Shown here: positions 8,327-16,847 of the stretch, one piece after another
Layout of the letters: the number at the start of each line of letters is the position of its first letter
Position numbering within the stretch: position 1 is the stretch's first letter
Source: Cytophagaceae bacterium
Lineage (GTDB): Bacteria; Bacteroidota; Bacteroidia; Cytophagales; Cytophagaceae
Length of the DNA: 45,036 bases
Direction: 5' to 3'
Assembly (NCBI GenBank): GCA_025054875.1
Contig: JANWYS010000010.1
Location: forward strand, 1 to 45,036
Position numbers and translations under genes: made by a program
Notes under the pieces: generated by a model
Databases searched by the model: none
Seen by the model: only the letters and a program-made list of their open reading frames with translations
Told to the model about the DNA's origin: nothing

Positions 8327-9716
8327 CTTTCTTTAAGTTTAAGTTATTGTTAGTACTACTATCTTTGGATTCGATATTAAACTTCTTAGCGAATTTATTA
8401 CGTAATTTCAACTCAGAAGTTCTCGCCAAAGCATAATACAACTCTATGATATTAGGCATCAAAAACAGTGCCACAATTATCAAAGTGAAGTCCGATTTGT
8501 AATTGTATTGACTGAAAATGAATACGTTAAGAGCGGTGAGCAGAAGCACTTCCAGCAAAGTAAGCACAAGACTCACACCGTCCCAAAAAAGTTCCAATTT
8601 AAAGTATAAATAACTAAATAACATGAGATTTAAAAACAACAATGAAATGTTTACGACATACATAAGCCACTCAGGCATCTCGTCTATGTAATTTCCGCTT
8701 AATATCATGGAAACAATATTAGCATGCACTACCACTCCATACATATCTTCGTATGACCTTCCTACGTATTTTTTATTCAAAGGTGTAAAAAAACGGTCAA
8801 CCGTGGAGTATGTGTTAAAATTAGGGCCCATGTAACCCATTATTACAATTTTCCCTGTGATGGCAGGCGAAGTATATTTGTATACCTGTTTTGTTATGGT
8901 GGTATCCACTATTTCGACATTGTCAAAGTTTTGTACAGTGTCTTTCACTTTGACCTGAATGGTTTCTAAGGTGGAGTCTCTTTCGAACTGCTCAAAGAGC
9001 ACATCGTTTACATCGAGTGCTGAGAAAGTAATTTTAGCATTAGGTACGCCATCTTTTGTCACACAGTCTATATTTCCTGAGTAATTTATTATTTCAGTGT
9101 CATTGTTTCGTTCTTCTATGGCTTTTATGGATTCAGGTTTATAAAGTTGAGCTATTCTTGAGGCAAATGATAACATGAATGTATCGCCGATTTTTTGCCT
9201 TAAAAAATGTCTACGTGCAGTTTTAAATTGGTTAGGCCCCTCAGAAATCATATCTACATATGCCGATTTTGAATATTGATTAAATAAAGGTATGGGAAAC
9301 TTTACGCTATCTATCTTTTCCTCTTCTTCGTTTTCTACTAACTCACACCCCAAAACTAAATTTTTTACTTTCGAGAAAGCTTCAGCCAATAGAGTATCTC
9401 CACGATTTTTCTTTTCTTTAAAAAAACGAGCATCTATGGCTAATACCTTAGGGTTGTATTTGTTTAATATATTTACTTGCTGAGCTATTCCCTCTCTGTC
9501 AAGTTCGCCAATGTTTACTACTGTGATATTGGTATCAGCAGGTGGACTTTCACGTATTAGAGAAAATACTATGTCTGTAAGATCGAAGTCTTCAAAAGTT
9601 TTGGCGATAGGGTTTATGAAATCAGAATTTAAAGGGATTTTAGACAATCCCCAAATGAATACCATCGAAAATATTGTGGCAAAAAATGCGTCCTTAACGT
9701 ATCCTTTTTTTTTCAT
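8316..9716 (-). CDS. CHASE2-domain membrane sensor without output domain
   Basis: The 466-residue protein has one N-terminal membrane helix (about 10-27), a periplasmic CHASE2 domain (about 35-330) and three helices at the C terminus (about 345-435) before a short, charged cytoplasmic tail. CHASE2 hallmarks are ITVVNIGELDREGIAQQVNI, the PKVLAIDARFF strand with following acidic residues, GKIVIMGYMGPN and the VVVHANIVSMIL helix. CHASE2 normally senses extracellular signals for kinases, cyclases or transcription regulators, but no catalytic domain follows here. It is coupled to the FecR-like gene by an 11-base overlap. Signalling would therefore have to pass through a partner protein (inference). 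Confidence 0.8.
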   Translation of the reverse strand: MKKKGYVKDAFFATIFSMVFIWGLSKIPLNSDFINPIAKTFEDFDLTDIVFSLIRESPPADTNITVVNIGELDREGIAQQVNILNKYNPKVLAIDARFFKEKKNRGDTLLAEAFSKVKNLVLGCELVENEEEEKIDSVKFPIPLFNQYSKSAYVDMISEGPNQFKTARRHFLRQKIGDTFMLSFASRIAQLYKPESIKAIEERNNDTEIINYSGNIDCVTKDGVPNAKITFSALDVNDVLFEQFERDSTLETIQVKVKDTVQNFDNVEIVDTTITKQVYKYTSPAITGKIVIMGYMGPNFNTYSTVDRFFTPLNKKYVGRSYEDMYGVVVHANIVSMILSGNYIDEMPEWLMYVVNISLLFLNLMLFSYLYFKLELFWDGVSLVLTLLEVLLLTALNVFIFSQYNYKSDFTLIIVALFLMPNIIELYYALARTSELKLRNKFAKKFNIESKDSSTNNNLNLKKDES

Positions 9717-9933
9717 CTGGCGTAAAGAAGTTTTTTTTTTGTAAGATTAAAAAAAAACTCTGCCTATGCAAATGCTTTGTTCGTTTCAAAGCAAATAGTT
9801 TATAACAGAATAATGTTGCAACACGAAATTGCTTACTAAAACAGTTGAAATTTTACTTGAAATAAATGTTTCTAATATCAACCTCATATGTAGCCTATCA
9901 CTTGATTAGTTGATTTTTTTGTAATGTGAGATA

Positions 9934-10917
9934 TTACTTCCAAAACAGGTGTATAATGCCATAGTAAATGGGTATGCCCACAGCAATATTGAATGGGAAG
10001 GTAATTCCCAAGGTCATGGGCAGCAATATGCTCATATTGGCTTGAGGTACTGCCATGCGCATGGCGGCAGGCACAGCTATATATGATGCACTTGCACACA
10101 GAATGGTAAAAAGTAAGGCATCGCCTACACTCAGGCGCATGAGGTAGGCTAAGCTAATGGCTATAGTGGCATTAATTAAAGGAGTTATGATGGCGAAGAG
10201 CACGAGAAATAATCCTGATTTTTTCAGTGCACTGAGTTTGCCTCCGGCTACTATGCCCATCTCGAGCAGATACAGGCATAGCATGCCTTTAAATATGTCT
10301 TTAACAAAAGTATGAAGCTCTGCCTCTCCTTTATCACCCCCTATATAACCAATAATAAGGCTACCTACCAGCAATATGATGGACCCATTGAAAAAGGCTT
10401 CTCTTAAAATCGCTTTAAAACTAGCTTTTTCTGACGATTCGGTATCAGAAACATGGAAAGTATTCTTTCTTATCAAAAATAATCCCATTACTATAGCCGG
10501 CGATTCCATGATGGCCATGCCGGCTACCATGTATCCATGCGAACTTACGTGGATGTTGCTCAAAAAAGTTTGAGCTGTTGCAAATGTCACAGCACTCACG
10601 GAGCCATAGGCGGCAGCAATTGCGCCGGCATTATATGGGTCTAGTTTTGCTCTCAATATACGGTATGTGATGAGAGGAACCGTTACAGACATGGCTATAC
10701 ATGCGGTCATGACCAAAGCTATTTCAATAGTAAATCCGCTGTGATATAATTCTTCCCCGCCTTTTATGCCAATATCGAACAAAAGATAGAGCGAGAAAAA
10801 TTTTGCTATGGCAGGAGGAACGTCTAAATCGGATTTCAGGCTTACTGAAATTATACCCAGCACAAAAAACATAACCGGGGGGCTCGTTATATTTTGTAGG
10901 ATGATATCAAAGTTCAT
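9934..10917 (-). CDS. sbtA: Sodium-dependent bicarbonate transporter, SbtA family
   Basis: This 327-residue inner-membrane protein has about ten hydrophobic helices and the SbtA (DUF897) signatures: IGIKGGEELYHSG on an early helix, the helix-crossover AAYGSVSAVTFATAQ, and MAIMESPAIVMGLF. A second half repeats the fold, with EMGIVAGGKLSALKKSG and ASASYIAVPAAMRMAVPQAN. Cyanobacterial SbtA imports bicarbonate with Na+; in heterotrophs the transport probably feeds carboxylases. Cyanobacteria encode the PII-like regulator SbtB next to it; no such gene is seen nearby. The gene is divergent from the DUF485-actP operon, with a shared upstream region of 282 bases that has no exact promoter match. Confidence 0.85.
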   Translation of the reverse strand: MNFDIILQNITSPPVMFFVLGIISVSLKSDLDVPPAIAKFFSLYLLFDIGIKGGEELYHSGFTIEIALVMTACIAMSVTVPLITYRILRAKLDPYNAGAIAAAYGSVSAVTFATAQTFLSNIHVSSHGYMVAGMAIMESPAIVMGLFLIRKNTFHVSDTESSEKASFKAILREAFFNGSIILLVGSLIIGYIGGDKGEAELHTFVKDIFKGMLCLYLLEMGIVAGGKLSALKKSGLFLVLFAIITPLINATIAISLAYLMRLSVGDALLFTILCASASYIAVPAAMRMAVPQANMSILLPMTLGITFPFNIAVGIPIYYGIIHLFWK

Positions 10918-10929
10918 AGAGCATACGAG

Positions 10930-11121
10930 TTAAAATAATTTTGCTAAGGTTATCGGATTCATCAGGCTATTCTCATGTTTGTCATCGAGCTTAAAAAATA
11001 CAACATCTTGATTAATTAATTCGAAAAACTTTTTCACTTCTGAAAAATAAAAAGTTGTAAGTTGATATTCCAAAAAAAAAATGTTATATTCTAATTTATT
11101 TACTTGAAGGTGTAATATCAT
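10930..11121 (-). CDS. Possible small protein upstream of the bicarbonate transporter
   Basis: A minus-strand frame of 63 residues (if begun at the internal ATG at 11121) ends 12 nt before the sbtA start. Its second half, including FYFSEVKKFFELINQDVVFF and LMNPITLAKLF, reads like genuine protein, but the first part is weak. It may be a small regulator, a leader peptide or the remnant of a larger gene. I do not recognise it. Confidence 0.25.
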   Translation of the reverse strand: MILHLQVNKLEYNIFFLEYQLTTFYFSEVKKFFELINQDVVFFKLDDKHENSLMNPITLAKLF

Positions 11122-11199
11122 TCCAGAAGATGTGGAGCAGGATATAGTTGATTTTTGGGAAATACACCTCATTGTTCAGAAAAAATTATTTACGTAAAA

Positions 11200-11496
11200 A
11201 TGATAAACGAATATCAATCAGATGTAAAAAAAATAATAAGTAAGCGCAACCTTATTTCATACACGCTGGCTGGCTTAATGATTATGGTGTATTTTACATT
11301 TATAATGCTAATTGCGTATTCAAAACAAGTGCTCGCTATTAGGGTAGTGGGCAACTTGCCCTTGGGAATACCCTTGGGAGTAGGGATAATAGTGTTTTCA
11401 TGGTTGCTGACCGGAGTGTATATATGGTGGGCAAACCAAAAATACGACAAAATGGTGCGTGAGATAAAATCTCAACTTGAAAAAAATAATCAGTAA
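11200..11496 (+). CDS. DUF485 membrane protein (YjcH-like), partner of ActP
   Basis: The start is placed at the ATG at 11200 rather than 11155, because the residues between them look non-coding and DUF485 proteins begin just before the conserved helix. The 98-residue product has two membrane helices (about 20-42 and 58-78), separated by VLAIRVVGNLPLGIPLG, and a charged C-terminal tail, as in E. coli YjcH. YjcH-type genes precede the acetate/glycolate permease ActP; here the gap to actP is 11 bases. The role of DUF485 proteins is not established; they are assumed to assist the permease. Confidence 0.85.
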   Translation: MINEYQSDVKKIISKRNLISYTLAGLMIMVYFTFIMLIAYSKQVLAIRVVGNLPLGIPLGVGIIVFSWLLTGVYIWWANQKYDKMVREIKSQLEKNNQ

Positions 11497-11507
11497 ATCC
11501 AAACATC

Positions 11508-13076
11508 ATGATAGTACTTCAGCAGTACACAGCTTTAGGTCAGTTTAATTGGGTATCTGTGATTATGTTTTTTTTATTTGTGTTCATCACATTAGGCATT
11601 ACATGGTGGGCATCGAAAAAGACAAAAACCAGTTCAGAGTTTTATGCGGCAGGCCGTAGTATATCCGGGTTTCAAAATGGCCTGGCATTGGCCGGCGATT
11701 ACATGAGTGCAGCATCATTTCTGGGTATTGCGGGTATGGTGGCTACCAAAGGTTACGATGGCCTTATTTACTCCATAGGTTTTTTAGTAGGTTGGCCATT
11801 GATCATGTTTTTGATAGCAGAGCCCCTCAGAAACCTCGGCAAATATACCTTTGCCGATGTGGTAGCATATCGCTTAAAACAAGTACCTGTGCGTGTAGCT
11901 TCGTCAGTAGGATCTTTACTCACCATTACTTTTTATTTGATTGCACAGATGGTAGGTGCAGGAAATCTGATAAAAACATTGTTTGGTATTCCTTATGAGT
12001 GGGCAGTATTTATTGTTGGCGCTGTCATGACTTGCTATGTGCTGTTTGGAGGTATGTTGGCTACAACATGGGTACAAATTATAAAAGCGGTGTTGCTACT
12101 GGGAGGAGCTTCTGTATTGGTAGTGCTTACGCTAAGCTACTTTTCATACAATCCAATAAAGTTATTCAATCAGGCAGGGGAACTATATTCGGCAGACGTA
12201 TTGCTGCCCGGTAAGTTTGTAAGTAATCCTTTGGATGCTTTGTCTCTTGGCATAGCTCTTATGCTGGGCACGGCAGGTTTACCTCATATACTTATGAGAT
12301 TTTATACAGTTCCTGATGCATGTGAAGCGCGCAAATCTGTGTTTGTTGCGACAGGCTTCATCGGGTATTTTTACATTCTTACTTTCATCATAGGTTTTGG
12401 AGCTATGGTGCTGGTGGGGCAGGACGTGATAAGCGGTAAAACCGGCGTAGTAGGAGACAAGGGAGGAAACATGGCTGCTTTGCTTCTGGCAGAGTATACA
12501 GGAGGTAAATTCTTTCTTGGCTTCATAGCGGCTGTAGCTTTTGCCACCATTCTGGCTGTGGTAGCCGGACTCACGTTGTCAGGCGCTTCTACACTCTCGC
12601 ACGATTTGTATGTCAACGTGATTAAAAAAGGCAAATCTGATGAACGCAGCGAAGTAGTGGTAGCTAAAAGGGCTACTCTGATGTTGAGTATATTGGCCAT
12701 ATTGCTCGCATATATTTTCAAAAAGCAAAATGTGGCATTTATGGTAGGCTTAGCTTTTGCTATTGCTGCCAGCGCTAACTTTCCGGCATTAGTACTATCA
12801 ATATTCTGGAGAAAATTTAACACCACATCCGCTTGCCTCAGTATAAGTGTAGGAGCTCTGTCGGCAGTGGTATTTATCTTTTTGAGCCCTACGGTGTGGG
12901 TAGAGGTGTTAGGAAATAAAGCAGCTGTTTTTCCATTAAAAAATCCGGCCATCGTTTCGTTGAGCTTGTCTTTGTTCACTGCAGTTTTTTTTAGTCTTGT
13001 AAAAAAAGAGCCACATGCTGAAAGTAAATTTGATGAACAAAAAATATGCACTTACCTCGGCATCGGAGCTCAGTAA
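11508..13076 (+). CDS. actP: Sodium:solute symporter, ActP (acetate permease) type
   Basis: The 522-residue protein has about 13 membrane helices and belongs to the sodium:solute symporter family. ActP-like signatures are SEFYAAGRSISGFQNGLALA, GDYMSAASFLGIAGM, GTAGLPHILMRFYTVPDACE and TLSGASTLSHDLYVNV. ActP of E. coli takes up acetate and glycolate; that is the best guess. It follows the DUF485 gene closely and is followed by a sensor-like gene 8 bases downstream, so uptake and sensing may be linked. Acetate would feed acetyl-CoA metabolism, consistent with an aerobic heterotroph. Confidence 0.9.
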   Translation: MIVLQQYTALGQFNWVSVIMFFLFVFITLGITWWASKKTKTSSEFYAAGRSISGFQNGLALAGDYMSAASFLGIAGMVATKGYDGLIYSIGFLVGWPLIMFLIAEPLRNLGKYTFADVVAYRLKQVPVRVASSVGSLLTITFYLIAQMVGAGNLIKTLFGIPYEWAVFIVGAVMTCYVLFGGMLATTWVQIIKAVLLLGGASVLVVLTLSYFSYNPIKLFNQAGELYSADVLLPGKFVSNPLDALSLGIALMLGTAGLPHILMRFYTVPDACEARKSVFVATGFIGYFYILTFIIGFGAMVLVGQDVISGKTGVVGDKGGNMAALLLAEYTGGKFFLGFIAAVAFATILAVVAGLTLSGASTLSHDLYVNVIKKGKSDERSEVVVAKRATLMLSILAILLAYIFKKQNVAFMVGLAFAIAASANFPALVLSIFWRKFNTTSACLSISVGALSAVVFIFLSPTVWVEVLGNKAAVFPLKNPAIVSLSLSLFTAVFFSLVKKEPHAESKFDEQKICTYLGIGAQ

Positions 13077-13084
13077 ATTTCATT

Positions 13085-14047
13085 ATGAACAAAGTTGAAC
13101 TTGAACATGGAAAACGATATGAAGTAGAGCGAAAAATTCTTCTTCGCACTCTGCTGGCTACTTCCATAGCTGTTGTGGCATACCTTCTTTTTAGTGTTGA
13201 AATCGGATTTAAACCGGAAATTATATATCCGGCAATAGGCTTCATAATATTGTTCATGAGCTTATATATATGGACAAAGCAAAAGAAAAATTTTATCCTC
13301 AAAAAAAGAGTTGTAATCATCATTTATTATTGTTCGGTGGTAGGAGGTTTTTTCGTACAAGGCGGATTGCAGGGAATCTCCATAATTGATACGGTAAACA
13401 TGATTATAATATTATCCGGGTTATTCAGTGGTAAAGAACGTTTATATTATCTCATTTTTTACCTCACTACTATTGCAGTTCTTTCTGTATCTCAGATTTT
13501 TTTTCCTGAAATGATCATTGACACTATGGACGGACAGCCCATGTATATCATGGTTACGCTCTATTTCATCAGATTGGGGTTGATTGTAAACCATGTTTCC
13601 ATATTGAGAGATGCATATCAAAAAGAGCACAAAAAAACATTGTCTTTGCTCAGAGAGGTGCAAAAATTAAATGATGAAATATCTTCTCAAAACGAAGAGC
13701 TCAAGTGTATTCAGGAAGAGCTTCAGTCGGCTAATGAAAATCTGGAACAAAATGTGCGGGAGAGAACCCAAAAAGTAGAGGAGCAGAACCAGAAGTTATT
13801 GATATACGGCTATATCAATAGCCATGTACTCCGTGCTCCTGTGTCAAGGTTGATGGGATTGATAGAGGTTCTAAAACAAGAAACTAACGAGAAAGCTCGC
13901 GAAGATATTCTAAAAATCATTTATTCTGAAGCGCATGAAATAGATGAAAAAATAAAACAAATATCAAAAGTGATTAATGAGACGGATGCGACACTCATGC
14001 AAGATTTGAGCGAAAAAGCCCGCAAGCTCTATTCAGACAGCATGTAA
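13085..14047 (+). CDS. Membrane protein with histidine-kinase DHp region but no ATPase domain
   Basis: The start is set at the ATG at 13085, after the actP stop; an earlier in-frame ATG at 13046 lies inside actP. The 320-residue protein has about six membrane helices (residues 15-185), then a coiled coil (about 190-235, with LNDEISSQNEELKCIQEELQ). An H-box-like segment, YGYINSHVLRAPVSRLMGLI, follows, with the candidate phospho-histidine near residue 247. After the second helix of the dimerisation unit the protein stops; there is no HATPase_c domain with N, G1 or G2 boxes. It may be phosphorylated by another kinase, or be a phosphatase or scaffold. The 8-base gap from actP suggests a shared transcript. 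It converges with the DUF4846 gene with only 2 bases between stop codons. Confidence 0.75.
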   Translation: MNKVELEHGKRYEVERKILLRTLLATSIAVVAYLLFSVEIGFKPEIIYPAIGFIILFMSLYIWTKQKKNFILKKRVVIIIYYCSVVGGFFVQGGLQGISIIDTVNMIIILSGLFSGKERLYYLIFYLTTIAVLSVSQIFFPEMIIDTMDGQPMYIMVTLYFIRLGLIVNHVSILRDAYQKEHKKTLSLLREVQKLNDEISSQNEELKCIQEELQSANENLEQNVRERTQKVEEQNQKLLIYGYINSHVLRAPVSRLMGLIEVLKQETNEKAREDILKIIYSEAHEIDEKIKQISKVINETDATLMQDLSEKARKLYSDSM

Positions 14048-14049
14048 CA

Positions 14050-14970
14050 TCATTTAGCAAATCTTTTTAATTGAGATGCTTCAAAATTCCATTCAGGGGT
14101 GACTAATATTTCTCCAAATTTAGTACTGTACCAAGGCGAGAGAGTTTCATTTTGCGGATTTTTCAATATGTGTATTTCCTGTGCAGGCATGTAACTTTGG
14201 GCGAGTAGAAATATTTTTTCGTTATTTTTTTCATTTACGGCTACATCCATCACAATTACAGCATGTCCGGGAAAACCACCCTTTATGAAAACATCGCCGG
14301 GTTGTATTTGTTCTATCCTTACAGGTATCAATTCTTTGCTCAGAGAACTTGTTCCGGCATACATAAACACCTGCCTGAGATAAGCTTTAAATTGTTTATA
14401 CGAGTCTTCTTTAGGGGAATTGAGCACCCATGTTACTTTATTATTTTTAACTACAGGCCTGTATCCCTCTATCCACTTCTTATAACTTGCCTTGTCTCCA
14501 CTGGTAAAGTTGAAATGAATGTTGTCGTACTCTCCTCTCGAATAGTGATATTCAGCTTTAAGTCGCATAATGGCATCGGCACATTGCTGCAGGTCTTCAT
14601 TGCCTACATCAACGTTGAGTACAAGATGTTGCGCTGTTTGATTAGTTTTAGGTGTGCCGTTGTAAAGCAATACTTCCCGGCTGCCTTGCTTTACCGGCAA
14701 ATGTCGGAGCCAGTCGCCAAAAGAATTTTTTTCCACCTCCACTCTTTTGTAGCCATCGGGAACTTGTATGTTGTTTATCACGTAATGTTCAGGATTGTTT
14801 TTATCTATCCACATGTAGCGATTGTGAGTAGAGGTATCTTTCTCAATCTTGTTTGAGCAGGCTTGCGCAGTGGAGGCAGGCACAATTAAAGCTGTGTCGG
14901 GTTCATTACGTTTTATTTCCTGACTACATGCACACAACGTGGCTAAACAGAATAAGAAGCAATGTTTCAT
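14050..14970 (-). CDS. DUF4846 lipoprotein
   Basis: The 306-residue protein has a lipoprotein signal (LATLCAC, candidate lipidated Cys15). The body matches the DUF4846 family as I know it: an early YKRVEVEKNSFGDWLRHLPV segment, the central DVGNEDLQQCADAIMRLKAE, FNFTSGDKASYKKWIEGYRP, and the late GFPGHAVIVMDVA followed by LLAQSYMPAQEIHIL. The invariant GHA...D and AQS...Q pattern recalls a papain/NlpC-like fold, but the activity is not known. It is found in the outer envelope of many Bacteroidota. It starts 21 bases after the recN stop and is probably co-transcribed with it. Confidence 0.8.
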   Translation of the reverse strand: MKHCFLFCLATLCACSQEIKRNEPDTALIVPASTAQACSNKIEKDTSTHNRYMWIDKNNPEHYVINNIQVPDGYKRVEVEKNSFGDWLRHLPVKQGSREVLLYNGTPKTNQTAQHLVLNVDVGNEDLQQCADAIMRLKAEYHYSRGEYDNIHFNFTSGDKASYKKWIEGYRPVVKNNKVTWVLNSPKEDSYKQFKAYLRQVFMYAGTSSLSKELIPVRIEQIQPGDVFIKGGFPGHAVIVMDVAVNEKNNEKIFLLAQSYMPAQEIHILKNPQNETLSPWYSTKFGEILVTPEWNFEASQLKRFAK

Positions 14971-14991
14971 GTGAGAATTATGGGTTAAATG

Positions 14992-16647
14992 TTATGAAGT
15001 TCGCAGCATTTCTTTAGCATTTTTAATAACGGTATCGGAAGGATTCTCTCCGCCTATCATTTTTGCGATTTCCCTTATGCGTTCATCCGTGTTGAGTTTT
15101 TTTATTTTGCTCACAGAGCGGGAAGAAGAGTTGTCCTTGTAAACAAAAAAATGGGTGTCTCCAAGGCAAGCCATCTGAGGCAGGTGTGTAATGCTTATGA
15201 CCTGATGCCGTGCCGACATCTCTTGTAGCATCTTACCTACACGTATGGCTACCTCTCCGGATATACCGGTGTCTATCTCATCGAAGATAATTGTAGGCAT
15301 GGAAGTTTTTACGGCAAGTATGTATTTAAGGCATAACATAAGCCTTGAAAACTCGCCTCCCGAAGCAACATTTCTAAGTTCCTGTGGGGGCACTCCTTTG
15401 TTGGCGCTGAATAAAAAGTTAACATGGTCTATACCATTAGGACCGGGGTCGCTGCTATTTACTTCAATATTGATAGTGGCTTGCGGCATGCCCACATCAG
15501 CAAGTAGCTTTTGTAACTCTTGTGTTATGTCGGGAACGGATTGTTTCCTTTTTCTACTCAAATCATTGGCTATGCGTAAAAGTTCATCATATGATTTGTT
15601 TAGTTTCTCTTTTAATTGTGAAGTTTCATTTTCTCCGGTTACCACCATTTCTACTTTAGCTTCGAGTTCATCTTTTATTTGCAACAATTCCGATATAGTA
15701 TTTACATTATGTTTTTTTTGAAGATGATATATCTTATCAAGTCTTTGCTGCAACATCAAAGCTCTTTCCGGATCATACTGTATTCTTTCGGAAAGTGTTT
15801 CCACTTCTGCTACGATGTCTTTAAGCTCTATGAGTGTTGAATGCAATCTGTCTTTAAGAGAGATGAACAATGAAGAATTGGCACATACTTGTTCGATTTG
15901 CCTTTCAGCCGAAGCGAGAGAAGATAATACGTTTTGTTCACCATCGGAGAGCAGGCATAGGGCGGAAGATATTTTTGATTTTATATGCTCTGCATTGTTT
16001 AAGGTGTTGAGCTCTTGCTCGAGAGCTTCTTGTTCATGCTCATGCAAAGCGGCCTCTGTAAGTTCGTTCAGTAAAAAGCTGTGATAGTCAAATTGCTTTT
16101 TTTGTTCGCCTATGGCGTGGATAAGCTCTCTGTAAGAGGCTTCAAGAGTTTTATATTCCTTATATTTTTTTTTGTATTCCTGAACGAGCTTGTTGTTTTC
16201 CGCATAGGCATCCAGCACAGATATTTGAAATCCCGGATGGGCAAGTAATAGAGTTTCGTGCTGCGAGTGTATGTCTATAAGCGATGAAGCTATGGGCTTG
16301 AGTACATCAAGAGTTACGGGCGTGTCGTTTATAAATGCCCTCGATTTTCCTGAGTCCGACACTTCACGTCGGATTATACATTCGTCGCTGTAATCTATAT
16401 TGGCGGCTTCAAATGCAGGTTGCAAATCATAATTTTTTATATCGAAAATCCCTTCGATGATACATTTTTCATTTTCATCAAAAACTATTTTGCTATCGGC
16501 TCGGCTTCCTAAAAGTAGCCCGATGGCTCCCAGCATAATGGATTTTCCTGCACCGGTTTCGCCAGTTATTACATTCAAATTTTTGCCCGGATGCATTTCC
16601 AATTCTTTTATGAGAGCATAGTTTTTTATGAATAAATGTTTAAGCAT
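14992..16647 (-). CDS. recN: DNA repair protein RecN
   Basis: This is an SMC-like ATPase for double-strand break repair by recombination. The 551-residue length is normal. Walker A is GETGAGKSIMLGAIGLLLGS near the N terminus. A long coiled-coil region occupies roughly residues 150-370. The ABC signature is ASGGEFSRLMLCLKYIL, Walker B is TIIFDEIDTGISGEVA, and VISITHLPQMACLGD follows with the conserved His of the switch. The upstream 16648-16847 shows no clear promoter. The gene is probably co-transcribed with the DUF4846 lipoprotein. Confidence 0.96.
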   Translation of the reverse strand: MLKHLFIKNYALIKELEMHPGKNLNVITGETGAGKSIMLGAIGLLLGSRADSKIVFDENEKCIIEGIFDIKNYDLQPAFEAANIDYSDECIIRREVSDSGKSRAFINDTPVTLDVLKPIASSLIDIHSQHETLLLAHPGFQISVLDAYAENNKLVQEYKKKYKEYKTLEASYRELIHAIGEQKKQFDYHSFLLNELTEAALHEHEQEALEQELNTLNNAEHIKSKISSALCLLSDGEQNVLSSLASAERQIEQVCANSSLFISLKDRLHSTLIELKDIVAEVETLSERIQYDPERALMLQQRLDKIYHLQKKHNVNTISELLQIKDELEAKVEMVVTGENETSQLKEKLNKSYDELLRIANDLSRKRKQSVPDITQELQKLLADVGMPQATINIEVNSSDPGPNGIDHVNFLFSANKGVPPQELRNVASGGEFSRLMLCLKYILAVKTSMPTIIFDEIDTGISGEVAIRVGKMLQEMSARHQVISITHLPQMACLGDTHFFVYKDNSSSRSVSKIKKLNTDERIREIAKMIGGENPSDTVIKNAKEMLRTS

Positions 16648-16847
16648 GTTCAGTATATGATTTGAGAGTAAAATTAGGGAACAATATTAAATTTGTTGAA
16701 CTTATTTTTTATTTTGAAAATATTCATCTGAACATACCTTGCAGAGGAATGGGTTATCATTAACAGGCTGATATGGTGGGTTTAAATTCTTGAGATTTTC
16801 AGATGCGATTCATAAGTAGATTTTAACTCCCTCATTATTCATTTAAA

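Noticed and set aside
11155-11199. Earlier ATG for the DUF485 gene
   Set aside because: The extra 15 residues do not resemble DUF485 N termini; ATG at 11200 gives the usual length.
12371-13051. 226-residue minus-strand frame inside actP
   Set aside because: It is the antisense of a strongly conserved membrane transporter gene; no signatures of its own.
13046-13084. Earlier in-frame ATG for the sensor-like gene
   Set aside because: It lies within actP and codes for an out-of-frame reading of that gene; ATG at 13085 follows the actP stop.
14263-14856. 197-residue plus-strand frame inside the DUF4846 gene
   Set aside because: It is antisense to a lipoprotein gene with clear family motifs and good codon pattern.
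15245-15721. 158-residue plus-strand frame inside recN
   Set aside because: Shadow of recN; composition rich in Ser with no structure.
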